NCBI RefSeq assembly: GCF_910596095.1
Contig: NC_056543.1
Span: 19,607,542-19,671,541 of the forward strand
Length of the DNA: 64,000 nt
From: Thunnus maccoyii
Taxonomy: Eukaryota > Chordata > Actinopteri > Scombriformes > Scombridae
Direction of reading: 5' to 3'
The notes below the pieces were generated by a model. It was not told the DNA's origin, ran no database searches, and saw only the letters and a program-made list of their open reading frames with translations. The translations under genes and the position numbers were made by a program. Below are positions 37,540-50,290 of the stretch, one piece after another (position 1 is the first letter of the stretch; each line of letters starts with the position of its first letter).

Positions 37540-40500
37540 CTGAAATAAAAGTGAAATAAATAAGGATGGGAAATTGTTGATGCAGATGTTACAGTACCAC
37601 CATTTATCATTTGTGTCATTCTGGTGAATATTTATTCTTTATTCAATGGTGTGTGATGTCAAAACTTCAAAACTCAAAGGAGAAAACTCACTTTTTAGCC
37701 TCGGCTGGAAAGTACTGAAGTTCTTCTTGCCTCCATCACCGCTGATATCAGAGTCGCTGTCGTTGAAGTCACTGTCCCCTTTGCCACTGTCCTTCACGCT
37801 CAACTGGTCGGTGTTGCCAATGCCACTGCGAATATAATCAACAAATAGAGTATGAGCCACCACTGCACCACATTAGCTTGATCATTGATGTCTTTTTTTT
37901 TTTTTTTTACAAACAAGACCTGTCTGTATCCTGCCCATCTAACCTCATTCCACAAGAATGCCAAAAGCGATCAAACATATGCACGGCGCATGTTAATTAA
38001 GTTCCCTCAGTTCAGACAGATTTGACTGTGAATAAAGCATATCATATCTGAGAAAAGATATTACATTTAGTTGTCTTACCTCACTTGCAAGCAGTATTTG
38101 TCACCTTGCCACACAGATGGTGGTTGGAAATGCTTGGAGGGCAGGAACATCTAAGAGAGAACAAACAAAATCACAGCAGAGAGCTTAGTTACCATTTCTG
38201 GCACAAAGATCAAGGCAGCAGCATGTGGGAACATCATATGAATATAAAAATAAAAAGGAGGGGGAAAAAAGCCTCCTGTAGTTAACTCACCTTTGTCTCT
38301 GACTCCCCACTCCTGTCTTCATACAGGCAGGAATCATCCAGAGAAGAAGATGTTCTCTCATGGAAGAAACCTCGTTGACCGGTGTATATGTTTGGTTCTG
38401 TTGAGCCGAGCATGGGCATGGGCCTGCTGTCGAACAGGCTGTGACACACTTCCCTCTTGGAGCCACGGTTTCTCCCCCCACGGCTGAGTTTGCATGTGAC
38501 AACCACAGCCACTATTGCAATCAGCAACAATGCACAACCCCCGCTGAGCATAATAATGACAATTAGTGAGCCATCCAAGCTGGAGCCTTCTTCATCACTT
38601 GACCGCAACACAATGACGACTTGGTCTTCAGAGGGCTCAGTGTCTGTGATGACAAACCTAATAGTGGCACTTGCAGAGAGCGGGGACCTGCCATTGTCAC
38701 TCACTGCGATTTTCATTTCGAGCACGTCTCCAATTTCAGCTGTCAGCCATTGTTTTAAAGCAATTTCTCCAGTAGCTTTGTTCATTGTGAAAAGCTTTGG
38801 GTCACCTTGTACAATTTGATAGGAGAGCTCACCGTTCACCGCTTCGTCCTCATCTTCAGCTGAGACGCGGAGGGCGAGATAGCCAGGAGGTGCATTAAAG
38901 GGCAGAGAAATATCAGCAGAGTCATTCAGAAGGATGGGGAAGGTGAAGTGTGGATAGTTGTCATTCTGATCCACAACTCTAATCCTGATTGTTGATGTGC
39001 TTGAGAGAGAAGGGGAACCTCTGTCCTCTGCTTGGATGACCAATTCAATCTGCTGAAGAGTCTCATAGTCAAAAGACCTTAAAGTATACAAAGACCCAGA
39101 GAGTGAATCTACAGAAACATAAGTGGACATTGGGGATCCTCCTGGCACCTTTGAATCTATGAGTTTGTAAGAAACTTTGGCATTCTTTCCCACATCAGGA
39201 TCACGGGCAACGACAGTGGTCACATATGAACCTGGAATATTATTTTCCATGACTGAAACTTCATAAAGTGACTTGCTGAAGAGAGGGGGGTTGTCGTTCT
39301 CATCTGTTACACGGATGGTGTACTGTGTGACAGTTTTGAAAGGTGGACTTCCTAAATCTTCTGCAACCACAGTCAGGTTATACTCTGGGATCCTCTCTCT
39401 GTCTAAAGTAGTGGTGGTAATAATCATAAAAGTGTCCCCATATGCCTGCTGGAGGGTGAAATGCTCGTGCCCGAGCAGGTTGATGCGCACATACCCGTTG
39501 GAACCTGAGTCTCTGTCCGAGGTGCTGATCAGAGCCACGAAACTCTCCGCAGCCGCAGCTTCTGTGATGTAGGCAATTCCGTCACTGCTGGAGGTCATCG
39601 GTTTGATGCTGATTTCAGGTGCGTTGTCATTAACGTCCACGATGTCTATCACAACTTTGCAGCTGGAAGGGACAGAGTTCGCGCCTAAATCGGAGGCTTT
39701 GATGTTGAGCTCGTATGACCTCCTCTTCTCAAAATCAACCAGCGCCTTCAAAGTCACGTCTCCGGAGTACGGGTCGATGTGGAAAAGGCGTGCAGCTTCT
39801 GATGACAGCCTGTTAAATGCGTACATCACCTCGCCGTTAATGCCGTCATCGGGGTCAAAGGCGTGCACTTTGAGAACTCGGTGACCCACCGGAGAGTCTT
39901 CATTCAGCTCAACTTTCAGCGAGCTGTGCTCAAACGTCGGGCTGTTATCATTAAAGTCCAACACTTTGATATTTACAGTCACTGAGCCAGACTTTGCAGG
40001 CTCTCCTCCGTCAACTGCAGTGACTTCGATGGTGTAGGAGTCCTCCACCTCCCTGTCGAGCTGCTTCACCAGCACCAGTTCAGCAAACTTCACCCCGTCC
40101 TCTCGATCGCGCACTTCAATGGCGAAATGACTGGAGGGAGAAATATTATAGCTCTGAATGTAGTTTTCACCCACATCCTGGTCGAGAGCAATCTGCAGAG
40201 GGAATCTTGAGTCTAGCGGCACATTCTCCACAATCTCCAGGTTTGTCTCATTACGCACGAACACAGGTGCGTGGTCGTTGATGTCTTTCACCTCGATTTC
40301 CACGTGGATGAGTTGAAACTTTTCATTGGAGAAGGCCACGATGTCGAAGGTGATGAAGCAACGCGGGGACCTGGGGCAGAGCTGCTCTCGGTCAATTACT
40401 TCTGCAACGCTCAGAAGCCCATCAGTCTCCCTCATTTGAATCACAGAAGAGTTGTTTTCTTGCATGAAGCGGAACGATGTGTCGGGGTCATCGGCTGGAT

Positions 40501-40648
40501 CAATCTTTAAATCTTGTGACAAATTTCCAATCTCTGTGCCTGGCGCATCCTCCTCATAGGTGAAATACCTTGTAGTTGTACACTGAACAGAGTATAAAAA
40601 TAAAGCAAGCACAATGCACAGTCCAATTGAAATCTTGCAAAATCCCAT
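37190..40648 (-). CDS. pcdh8: protocadherin-8-like (PAPC type), whole coding span (4 exons, 970 aa)
   Basis: A PCDH8/paraxial-protocadherin-type delta-2 protocadherin; family members control cell adhesion and sorting in paraxial mesoderm, somite formation and synapses. Joining 40648-38291, 38150-38080, 37825-37692 and 37539-37190 gives a 2913-nt frame with GT-AG introns of 140, 254 and 152 bp in phases 0, 2 and 1. It has a signal peptide (1 to about 23) and six cadherin repeats with linkers DINDHAP (122), DFNDNSP (231), DVNDNAP (338), DENDNPP (449) and DQNDNYP (560). CX5C is at 91/97 and the membrane helix at about 694-717. EEDAPGTEIGNL near the N-terminus and DSGKGDSDFNDSDSDISGD in the tail (822-840) are diagnostic of PCDH8. 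A WIRS-like FSTFQP is at 846-851. The CTxECxxLGHSDRCW motif of other PCDH8 proteins is absent. It is a paralog of the plus-strand pcdh8 that starts at 63734; which deserves the plain symbol needs a phylogeny. Confidence 0.9.
37692..37825 (-). CDS. pcdh8: pcdh8-like coding exon 3 (134 nt)
   Basis: Acceptor TATTCGCAG; donor GTGAGT. It encodes GIGNTDQLSVK followed by DSGKGDSDFNDSDSDISGD, which is almost identical to mammalian PCDH8, then GGKKNFSTFQPRLK. FSTFQP fits the WIRS consensus (hydrophobic, x, S/T, F, x, x) for WAVE-complex binding. It enters in phase 2 and leaves in phase 1. Confidence 0.93.
38080..38150 (-). CDS. pcdh8: pcdh8-like coding exon 2 (71 nt)
   Basis: Acceptor TCTCTCTTAG; donor GTAAGAC. 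It encodes MFLPSKHFQPPSVWQGDKY then CLQV and two bases of a serine codon, entering in phase 0 and leaving in phase 2. It corresponds in place and phase to pcdh17 exon 2. The VWQG segment recalls VWKG in mammalian PCDH8. Confidence 0.9.
38291..40648 (-). CDS. pcdh8: pcdh8-like coding exon 1 (residues 1-786)
   Basis: The ATG is at 40648-40646 (MGFCKIS). The exon encodes the signal peptide, ectodomain, membrane helix and the first 69 tail residues, ending ESETK with the donor GTGAGT (38291/38290), phase 0. Read-through into the intron stops after two codons. Confidence 0.94.
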
Positions 40649-40660
40649 TTTGAGTTGAGG

Positions 40661-40677
40661 GGCTATAAAATATAGCC
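40661..40677. repeat. perfect inverted repeat in the pcdh8-like 5' leader
   Basis: GGCTATA and TATAGCC flank AAA, about 12 bases upstream of the ATG. It is too close to the start codon to be the TATA box, but could form a small hairpin in the leader. Confidence 0.6.
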
Positions 40678-40734
40678 CAGAGAAGTCATAAATGGTGAAA
40701 GCAATCCACGACCTGTGCTATGTCAAGTCGAATC

Positions 40735-40810
40735 ACAACTGAGTTGACTTTGCTGACTGACTATAAGCCCCGGCATATGCAAATAGCCTGCCCCGTCGAC
40801 CAATGGCCTG
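40735..40810 (-). promoter_or_regulatory. pcdh8-like core promoter candidate
   Basis: Reading the minus strand toward the gene: ATTGG (inverted CCAAT, 40804-40800), 15 bases, the POU octamer ATTTGCAT (40784-40777), 10 bases, then a TATA-like TTATAG (40766-40761). The ATG is about 113 bases further on. The same three elements in the same order precede the plus-strand pcdh8. Confidence 0.5.
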
Positions 40811-41859
40811 TCAGTGCTTCACCAAAAGGGAAACGTTTGTCTCTGCAGCAAACTGCTGTTCACTGTTTTGTGTGCAAATGGTTTATTAGTTTAACTGATT
40901 ATGGAGTTTTAATCAGGCTGATAACAGTGCAACTGAATAAATCTGCACATGGTAATTAATCAACAAATAAATCACTTAGTGAACTGCACTTAATAGGACT
41001 ACATTCCATCAGAGGAAGCTGAAGTCTGAGGAGACCTGTTGAAAGCTTGAAGAATTAATTGGGCGGGTTAGTCTGTCAGTTATAAGAAGCTATGCAAAAG
41101 CTGATGTGGGAAGAGATTAAAAGGCATAAAAACAGATGTCAATAAGCCTATTATTGCTGATCAAAAATAAACAGGGGCTCACAACACCAAAAATAACCAA
41201 GAGCACTGTTGGTGGACCAATTGTTTTTACTTTGCTGTATTTCTTCTTGTATTAACATGTAATGTAAATGGGTAAAAGCATAAATGGAAGTCATGTCTGG
41301 TTTAAAACAATAATCAGGTGCCCATATGAACACTGAAAGAGGTTAAGATTGCTGTAATAATTCTTCCTGTTCATAAATGATGCCTTTCCAACAGGAACTT
41401 TTTATCAAGGCAAGCAGATATCATCCAAGGTTACAGTGTTTTCTGCACAAAAGTCCCTTTATATGTGTTACTGTCCCTCCACCGCAGCTCAGTAAGGAAG
41501 CACCAAATTTTCAATCATACTGCTGAACCCTCATATTAGCTTCAGATAAACTTTGGAATACATTTTTGTGCAGAACAAGGACTGTGATTCATCACTTACA
41601 TTGTTAATGCATTAGGAAGAGATCTCCTAGGAATGATTACCTTTTATAAAACCTGTTTCAATGTTCACCTGGGCACCTGACTATTGTTTTAAGACAGACT
41701 TGAAAAATTGTGAGCCTATCGTTTAAATAAAAGTAAAGATGCATTATCATTAAAATGTACTATCAACTATCTAACAGTGGAAAATGGCAGCTTTCGGGGT
41801 ATTTTATTATTTTATTGGACTTATTATCGATGAGTTAACATGTAAGTAGCATATTAATG

Positions 41860-42133
41860 TTGTAGCTGGTCAAGCTGGAGCGAATTGTAACTTTTTTTAT
41901 ATATTGCTGAATAGTTTAATCTATAATAATGCATTATATTTTAAAAGCTTATCACATGTTTTGCATGTAAAATCTTAGTTACTTGTAATGATATCTGTCA
42001 GATAAATGTAGTGGAGTAAAAGGTACATTCTTTCTTTCTGAAATGTAGTGGAGTAGAAGTATAAAATGGCATAAAATGGAAATACTCAAGTAAGGGATAA
42101 GTACATAAAAACCATACTTACTTTCCACCACAG
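41860..42133 (-). repeat. teleost hAT-like non-autonomous repeat (CAGTGGTGGAAAGTA type)
   Basis: Contains AGATAAATGTAGTGGAGTAA, ATGTAGTGGAGTAGAAGTAT, AAATACTCAAGTAAGGG and ends TTACTTTCCACCAC. This is the complement of a CAGTGGTGGAAAGTAACT terminus I recognise from many teleost genomes. The other end is eroded and no target duplication was found. Confidence 0.6.
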
Positions 42134-44614
42134 GGTAAAAGCAGTGGGAAATGCAAACTATGAAACTGCAGAAAAGTTATTATTATTCATATACACCTAT
42201 GTATTATAGTCACACAGTCTCATCAAAATCCTCATTTTACCCTTCTTTCTCTCTCTCTCAACCATATCTATCCCTGCAAACATTGCCCATAAATCATCTG
42301 CATCATAAAAGAAAAGAAGAACTCTCTGTTTCTGTGCTGTCTTATCAGATCAAATAGCGGAGGAGGAATTTCAGTGTAATGCCGTTAAGAAACCCCACAA
42401 AGCCAGACAAGTGTCATTTGATTAGTGCTGTGTTTGTGACACCCACAATGTTAATTACACATAGAATAACATTTTAGCTCTGTGTTAGAAGAAAAACCTG
42501 CTTGTACAATCAAAACCTTCTGTATTATAACAAATACTCAATTGCACCTAATTTACCCTTTTCAACAATAGCTCTTTAGAAGAAAAATATAGAAGTCAGG
42601 AGAATAAACTACACTGAATGATCCTCATTTTTCACCTCACACACACATAAACACACGTACCAGCACACACAGCTCCCACAGTGATAACAAAAGAACATGA
42701 GTCAACCAGAGCTTTGTCAACCATATGGGTGATTAGCTTTTGCTGATTAAAAGGCGTCTATGGCCCTTCAAAGGGCTCTTGACACTTCACAAAAGTTTGA
42801 GTTAAATCTGTCTGAGCCCCCCCAAGAGGGCCCATACAGGAAGGTGTTAAAAAGCACACAACTCAAGAGCCTCAGAGACAAGAGATACTTGTGATACAGT
42901 GTCAGAGAGAGGTGATAAGGAGCTCTGTGCTGCCGTATTTAAAGTGTTTTACAAACCCAGTTTTAAAACATACTACATATGAAAATTGGTTTTGTTTTTC
43001 AGATAATGGTGTTTGCTATTCTTGCCAAGAATAACAGACAGTGTTGACAGAGTAGGACTATTTATAATATATGCTATTGAAAGCTGCACTATTTACATAT
43101 TTAACTTGGAACCTATAGCAGAAGTGGATCTTTAGAGTTTGTCCTCAAATCGACAACTCTTTTTATCTGTATGGTGAAGGCTGTATTATGCCACAAATCA
43201 TTAAATCAAGTGGCATTTTGTACAATGAGTTTAAATCAATAATCTTAGAAGTGCAAAAGCATGGCACTAGCACTGAATGAATGATGCCGAGAGCACCAAA
43301 AAAAAAAGATGTTACCTTCTTTCTTGGTTATTTTTATTCGCTCTCTGTCTCTATTTTCACCTTTTTTTAAAAACAAGATCACGCTGAACATATAAATACT
43401 GAGCCAGAGGCGGATCAAACATAAGATACTTTTCTGCCATTAACAGACATACAAAGCCTTCAGCACAATGGTCCCATGCTGGCTGGGTGTTGAAATCCAG
43501 GATTTTATGGCTACAAGGAGTCAGTAGGTAATACAGAATTATTGGCCAAATTAGTTGTTTGCCACTAAGAGGATTACGCTTTAATCTTATCAAATGCCTC
43601 ACGCACTTACCATGTTGCAAAGGTAACAACTGAGCAACTGTAGATGAAAATGTTTCAGTCTAAAATTAAAGCACAGAACATGATGATTAAAAGAGTAGCT
43701 GTACAGGTAGGCAGTTGATTTGTTCATTTGTGATTTTCTTTCTGGAACTTGCACTGTGTTTGAGCTAACTGCATCAATGTCAAAAAAAATCACCTACGCA
43801 TGTCCAAAGTGTTTTTCTAATCAACACATTACTACAAGGTCACCAGAGGTCCCACCACGAACAAAGCCTGGCTAACACTGGAGTGATACTTGTTTGTCAC
43901 TTAAATCAGGTGATTAATGCGGATCACAGCTTGATTAAGACGTGTGTGGTGACAGTAAGAGCATTACAGCAGATGAATGGGTTTGGCCATCTGGTCTCTC
44001 ACTGAGGTGATTTTAATTAATGGTAAGAATATTGTTAATCTCGCCTTGGCGGTCAACATCACAGTAATTGCAATGATGGTCAGAAATCAGCCGGATGTCA
44101 GTCAGCCTTTGACATCATTTGAAGGCCGTTTGAAGATTGTGTCTTCTTCACCTCACATGCCACCAGGTAGGAAGGCAGGGAAAGCATTTGGTGACACCGG
44201 GTGCAGTAATCCTGGCATATGCCACAGGGAACAAATGTGTCAAAGACCCACCTTTTGGATAACAGACACTGTGTCACCCGCTGCTAGAAAACTGTGAGCC
44301 AGTTTTTTTCTTCATGTGAGTCCTCAGTTCTCAGGAAATTCTTGGAGATACAGAACATATTTAAAAATGTTTTATAAGAGTGATATTTTTAATATGTTTA
44401 TTGTTTTATAATTTGTATGTTTTACTAGATTTTGTCGATGTTACTGAGGTTGCTCTGTTGGTATTTTTAACGCTGTCAAAATATACAGTAGTATTCAACA
44501 GGTGAACAAGGAACACTAGAGTTATATTTAATATTTTATTCATTCTATCATAAAATTTCAAACATCACGTGTCTGGAAAAGTATACACAATACAAAAATA
44601 TTACAGTATAGAGC

Positions 44615-44663
44615 CACACACACACACACACACACACAAATATATATAAATATATATATATAT
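44615..44663. repeat. CA then TA compound microsatellite
   Basis: CA units to 44637, then TA units with AAA interruptions. Confidence 0.9.
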
Positions 44664-47600
44664 GTACAGGAATTTACACAGACATGATAACTGTTCTTAC
44701 CAGAGATCATGACAAGAGACTCTTTTGTTGTATGTTACACCATCAAATTAAATGACACTTGTAACATGCAAAGTTAGCACAAATGCGGCATGCTGTCACA
44801 GATACTATTCCATTTCCATTCATAAAATGTTTTCACAATTACTTTCAAAGACTAACTTATAGAATCTGGAAATGCAAACATTGCCCATAAACAATCTGCA
44901 TAGTAAAGGAAAAGCAGAAATCTGTTGTTTCTGTTCTGACTTATCTGAAAATCATCATAACATCATTTGAGTAACTGTTCAAAACCTTACTTCCATTTAT
45001 ATTTCAATGATCTTGATCCAAAATAACAATACCTGAGCATTTCAGTTGAAAATTGACTGTAGTACCACACTTATGCTGGTCTCCGGCATGTTTAAACACC
45101 TGTAAATATTCTGGTACCTTACCATTTAAACATTTATATGCATGCCCTGCTTCTAAATACGTAAATGGGTTCTCTTGATAACAAGGCAACCTTGAGGAGA
45201 GATTGACTTGTATTCATGACACACAGTATGCATTTATTCAATTTAGATAGGCACAGACTTTTTGCAAGGGCTGGAAACTCATCCAACCATTTTCAGGCCA
45301 GCCCCTTATCAGTTTCCTCATCTCACTTTAACCTTAGGTGCTCTAATAAACTGGGGGTATATATGTCACTGCTCTGCCCGTGAGGGTCATGTGGAGGGTT
45401 TAATCTCGGCCATTTGGACTGTCTGAAAGGCAGATAAAACAAGATTATCCTGTGCTTGGTATTGGCCCTTGGTGAGACGAGAGGGTGGAAGCATGTGAGC
45501 GGCAGCTGTGGAGGTGCAAAATGCTCAGACTGGCTGGTGGTCTCTGTTGCTTTTGGCACCTCCTGCGGCGTTACAGACACAGATAACCCCCCCAACCGCA
45601 GCTCATCCTCACAGCTCTCCAACTGATTACAACTGGCCAAATGTTTAACATACTGTCCCTAATCACACTTAACATTCTGTCACAATATGCTCCTAAATAG
45701 CTTTTAGGGCCAAATAAATCACATAGTACTTGTGGCTTTGATGTTATTAGGTCTAATTGTTTTTTTTTTTCCTCCTGTTTCTTCTTTCCTCTGAAACTAA
45801 TGCATTCAGATCATTTCAGGAGGGATGAAATCTCTTTTGCACAGCTACTGAATTTAGGACATGTGAGAGGCAACTTAAAAAGATATATTTGTAAAACAAA
45901 GATCAATTATGGAAATAAATGCATAACATAAGAAAATCATAAAATCGCCTTACTATTTTATGATAAATTAATTAGTCTATTAGGGCCAAGCATGAATAAT
46001 ACAGGGTTTTCCTGTAATTAGATCTCAGTGGACTCTACATGTTTTAAACAAATCCAGAACATTAATATGGATGCCGTGTAAACATGTTTCTAGGATTTCT
46101 TCATGTTGGCCACAAAAGGCTGAGTCTATTAAGACATTTGGAAAGACAGATTTTGTTGTTTAAATCTCCTAAAAGCCGAGGCAGATCAAAAGAGGCATTA
46201 GTATTCAGAGACAAATCATATTTGGCTGAGGTTCCTCTTCCCCCACTCAACTCCAACCATTCCCCACTGTGTAACTAATGCTCACTGCCTGAGAACGATT
46301 GGAACAACGGTTGCTAGCTGCACTTCATTATGCATAAACATTTTTGAATAAGCTTTGACCATATGCACAAAAAGGTATGCTACCGCTCCACACAGGAATA
46401 CTTGTCATTGTAATTCAAGCACCGAAAGAGAGAAAAAAATAAAATAAAAAGCCATCTCACAAACTTAATGCACCTGTTTAGGAATTATAATGACAAACAA
46501 AGCAAACAGGTTTTTGGAACTGAGGCCAGTTTTTTCAAAATAGGGAGTCGACCCTTAAGGTTTGGATTAAAACCAGGGATGAGAGTGCCATCTACAGGTT
46601 GAAACTTTGTCATGTTAACATCAGATGACTTGCGAGCAATACCAAGTCCTGAGACCACTTTTTCCACCAAATACATTTCAGAAAAACACAAATCGTTAAC
46701 TCTCCCACTTATGAATGATGAATCAATATTTGAAGCACCTGACTGAGGGAATATGCAGTCCTGGAAGAGGATGTTAACAAGCTAATTAGAGCAGAGACTA
46801 ACAACCTCAAAGTACTGCACCAAACAACTGGATTCTACTTGAAATCTGCTCCATCCTATTAGTGTAAAGTGTGGCCTTGGTGTGTGCTTTGTACTTTCTG
46901 TTGGTAAAAGGATCCACTATGGGTTTCAATCAAATTATGATGACTACTTCACATTTCATGCTTCATATTGAATTTCACCGCCTTAAGCTACATGGATGAG
47001 GGCCCCAAAAGATCAGCAGGCCTGCACGTTAACCTCTGGTGATATTCTGTGTGTGTGATGATTGCAGGCACATATTTGACTTGACATATCCCTAACCAAC
47101 TTTCACTTTGATTTTCATTTTCCATGTCATGGTTGAGCTGGTCATTGTAGATACTAGTGCTGAAAATCTCCTTGTTTCAGTGCATCTTGCAGCAAGTATG
47201 TACAGTACTGTACATGCTTGAAATGCATATTGCCGTGGCTTGTTGGCAGTTACTATATCAGGTGAGGTAAATACGAATTTGCTTGGTAGCCCAGGCTGTG
47301 AATAATTTTATTTTCTCTTGGACGGTTATATTATTCAAAGCAGGGAAGATTAAGTATAGCCTCCTTGCTTCTGTGCGTGTGTGTATGTGTGTGTCAATGC
47401 TAATTTGTGCCTTTTCAAGGACCAGGTCCCTCTCCTCCTCCTCTTTGAATATATTTCACATCTCCATATTGCCATCCTAGAATGTCGGCTCCTTGAAGCA
47501 ATTTCCTTCTCAGCCATTATCTGATGGCTGAGAACTGTTTCCCATTGGCAGGTGCAGATGACACTTGGGCTGGGCAGGAGCTGGCTGTTAAACGTAGGAC

Positions 47601-50228
47601 TGGCTCCTTACCAAGCTCCAGTCTGCCTGGTCCTGACAGTCCCCACAGGGCTGGCCACTGGGGGCGGACTGTTGGGCCAACTGGCCACTGAGGGGTGTAA
47701 TCACTCCCTCTGACATATTTGGCACGAGCTATCCATTTGCTCAACGACAGCAAGGCCTGTGTGAGCGTCTTGCTTAATCCTGTTAGGCCAGGAGATGGCA
47801 ACATTGAGGCGGGAGATATTCATTTGAAACACTTCAACCTTGTAATGGTTCATATCATATAAGAGGCTAAAGAAAGCAAGCAAGGATTAAAGAGTCATGA
47901 CAATTTATGAAAAAAAAAAACCTTATGAAATAATCCAATACATTCCAACACAATGGATTAATGGTCCTCTGTCGTATTGTATTAGGTGTTATTTTGTTCA
48001 CCTTGTGGACAAATTCATTAGCTCTCCACATGGAGGACAAAATCACAGCTAACACAATATAATATAGAATGGGATACAACAACATCAAAAAATATGACCC
48101 AAAAGTAAATGTGACACTTCACAAATATAGTATACTATATTCCAGTGCTATACATTTAATTGCATTATATTTTACAGGACAGACACACCCAATGTGTCTA
48201 CTGTGTATTAAAGGTATATAGATAAAATGCTGGTTTGAATGGAAATGGTTGCAGATGCTGTTTAGAGACAACACTCCCTTATTTTTCTGCCTTTACAGGC
48301 ATGAGTATACAATTAGGAATATAAAATTGCAACAAAGGCACTAAAGAGGATGCCTAGGGTGTGTAGTGTGTGTGCGTATGTGCACAATGAGTGGAGCAGA
48401 GAGATAGATTAATGTTGAGGGGCATCAGCTTAGAGGATGTTTTGTTTCCCCACTGTGTGCCGAGTGCAGAGGGGAGTTAAGGGATTCCAATCTGGTCGTC
48501 GCGTCCTGCGGCGCGAAGAATGTTTGGAGTGTGCTTGGCGATAGCGGACTCCATTACGGGGCTGAGTCTCAGGGTAGCCTGCCATTGTGCCGGCAAGCGA
48601 GGAGGTTAATCAGATCCCAGCTCCATTATGAATGCTTGCTATTTCTAAAGGGGCTCTATGAATAGAATACTGTAAGCTCTCGTAAAAATGAATCTCAGCT
48701 CAGTGCTTTTACAGAACAAGGCCTGATAAAGGATAGTGTTGATGTACATTTGAAGAGATTCCATATTCTCCAGAGCTAAAACCAAATGAGTGTTTTATGG
48801 AGGTCTAGTGATTAATTATCTGAGATTAAGAAATTCTGTTTCCAGCTCTGCAGCTATGTTCCCCATGTCTGGTTTGTTTGCTGTAAGGGCAGATTAGCTT
48901 AATTGATTTTTTAAAACATATTAAATTAATTTCATATTATGAGTCAATGACGTCTGCTTGTACAAATTGGTTAATATGTTATCAGCCTCTCCTCATTAAA
49001 CCAGGACAAAACACCAAAGGCTTTCTTTTGTTTTAGTGAAAGTCTATATTTTAAAATTTCATGTTAATTAATTTGTGTATATGCCTTTTTTTATGTTTTG
49101 TAGTTGCTCATGTAACAATTTTCTGAGTCTGTTTGTAAGTTGGTTGCAGGACTTCAGGATAAACACAAACAGGGACTGATGTTCCCTTCCTACAAACATA
49201 ACAGTGTCAGTGAATATGGGTATGTTTCCTTCCAGGATGCTGGAATGCAAAGTTTGGTTTTCACAGAGTATTGTGAGCCAAACTCAACAAAACATCACTG
49301 CAGGGAGGCAGCTACTTGATAACACCACTGACATGCCCCCACTCACACACTGAGCTGTAAATCTTTTAGATTAGGAGGCTGGCGAATGCTGCTGCTTGTA
49401 GATTTATGACAGCGTACCTGATGTCCTGTATGCTAACCATTTGAGGGTTCGAACCCATTCAAGGTTCTGTGCAGATAATCAACATAGACAGATGTTCTAT
49501 TAGTAAATGTTTTATTGCTCTTACCTCTTCATTAATTTGTTTTTACCTTTTTTCTGGTTCACTCCTGTCTCTTTGTCTTTTGTCATTTTTTAGATGAAGC
49601 ACTTTAAAACACAATCTGAATAAATAAAAGGTCATTATCATAACTACAATTGCCTAATGTGCATTTGGGATTGAAAATATTTACCATGAATCACAATCCA
49701 ACTCCCAATGTCGCATGTCTGAGTAGAAAAGTGAATGAAGACGACAATAAGAACTGACATTTGTAATAACACAAACAGGAGATTCAGCAGTCAGCCATCA
49801 AGACAACATACACTAACTGTGATTTAGAGAGCAATAAACGCACGCCTAATAGGACAGTTCACATTTCACACAATTTGTGGAAAATCTAATTTCTCTGTGA
49901 AGGCAGAAAAGCTAAAATTCAACTAAGCTTTGCAAAACAACAGGGCACCTATAATGGAGGAAATGTGTTAACAGGCTAGACAGTCCTATTCTCAGCAAAG
50001 AGGTATTTAAGTACTGAAGATGAAGTGAGATGGAAAATCTCATTTCCATAACAGAACAGGGAAAACAGTCTGGCAGAAGGTGTTTTTTTTCTGTTGAATT
50101 GTCAGAGCAATCATAGTCGAGCCACAGCCAGGGCAGCAGACTAAAAGGAGTAAGGTTGGGAGGGGGTGGGGGGGGTTGAGCCCTCTTTCCCAAAACACAT
50201 ACAAATGAACTTGAACAATGTCATTCTT

Positions 50229-50229
<1 letters not shown>

Positions 50230-50288
<59 letters not shown>
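50230..50288. repeat. CA microsatellite (about 29 units)
   Basis: The longest pure CA run in the window. Confidence 0.95.

Positions 50289-50290
<2 letters not shown>

Noticed and set aside
49445..49456. GGGTTCGAACCC, a perfect tRNA B-box-like palindrome
   Set aside because: No A box at the right distance and the T-stem does not pair; no cloverleaf can be drawn.
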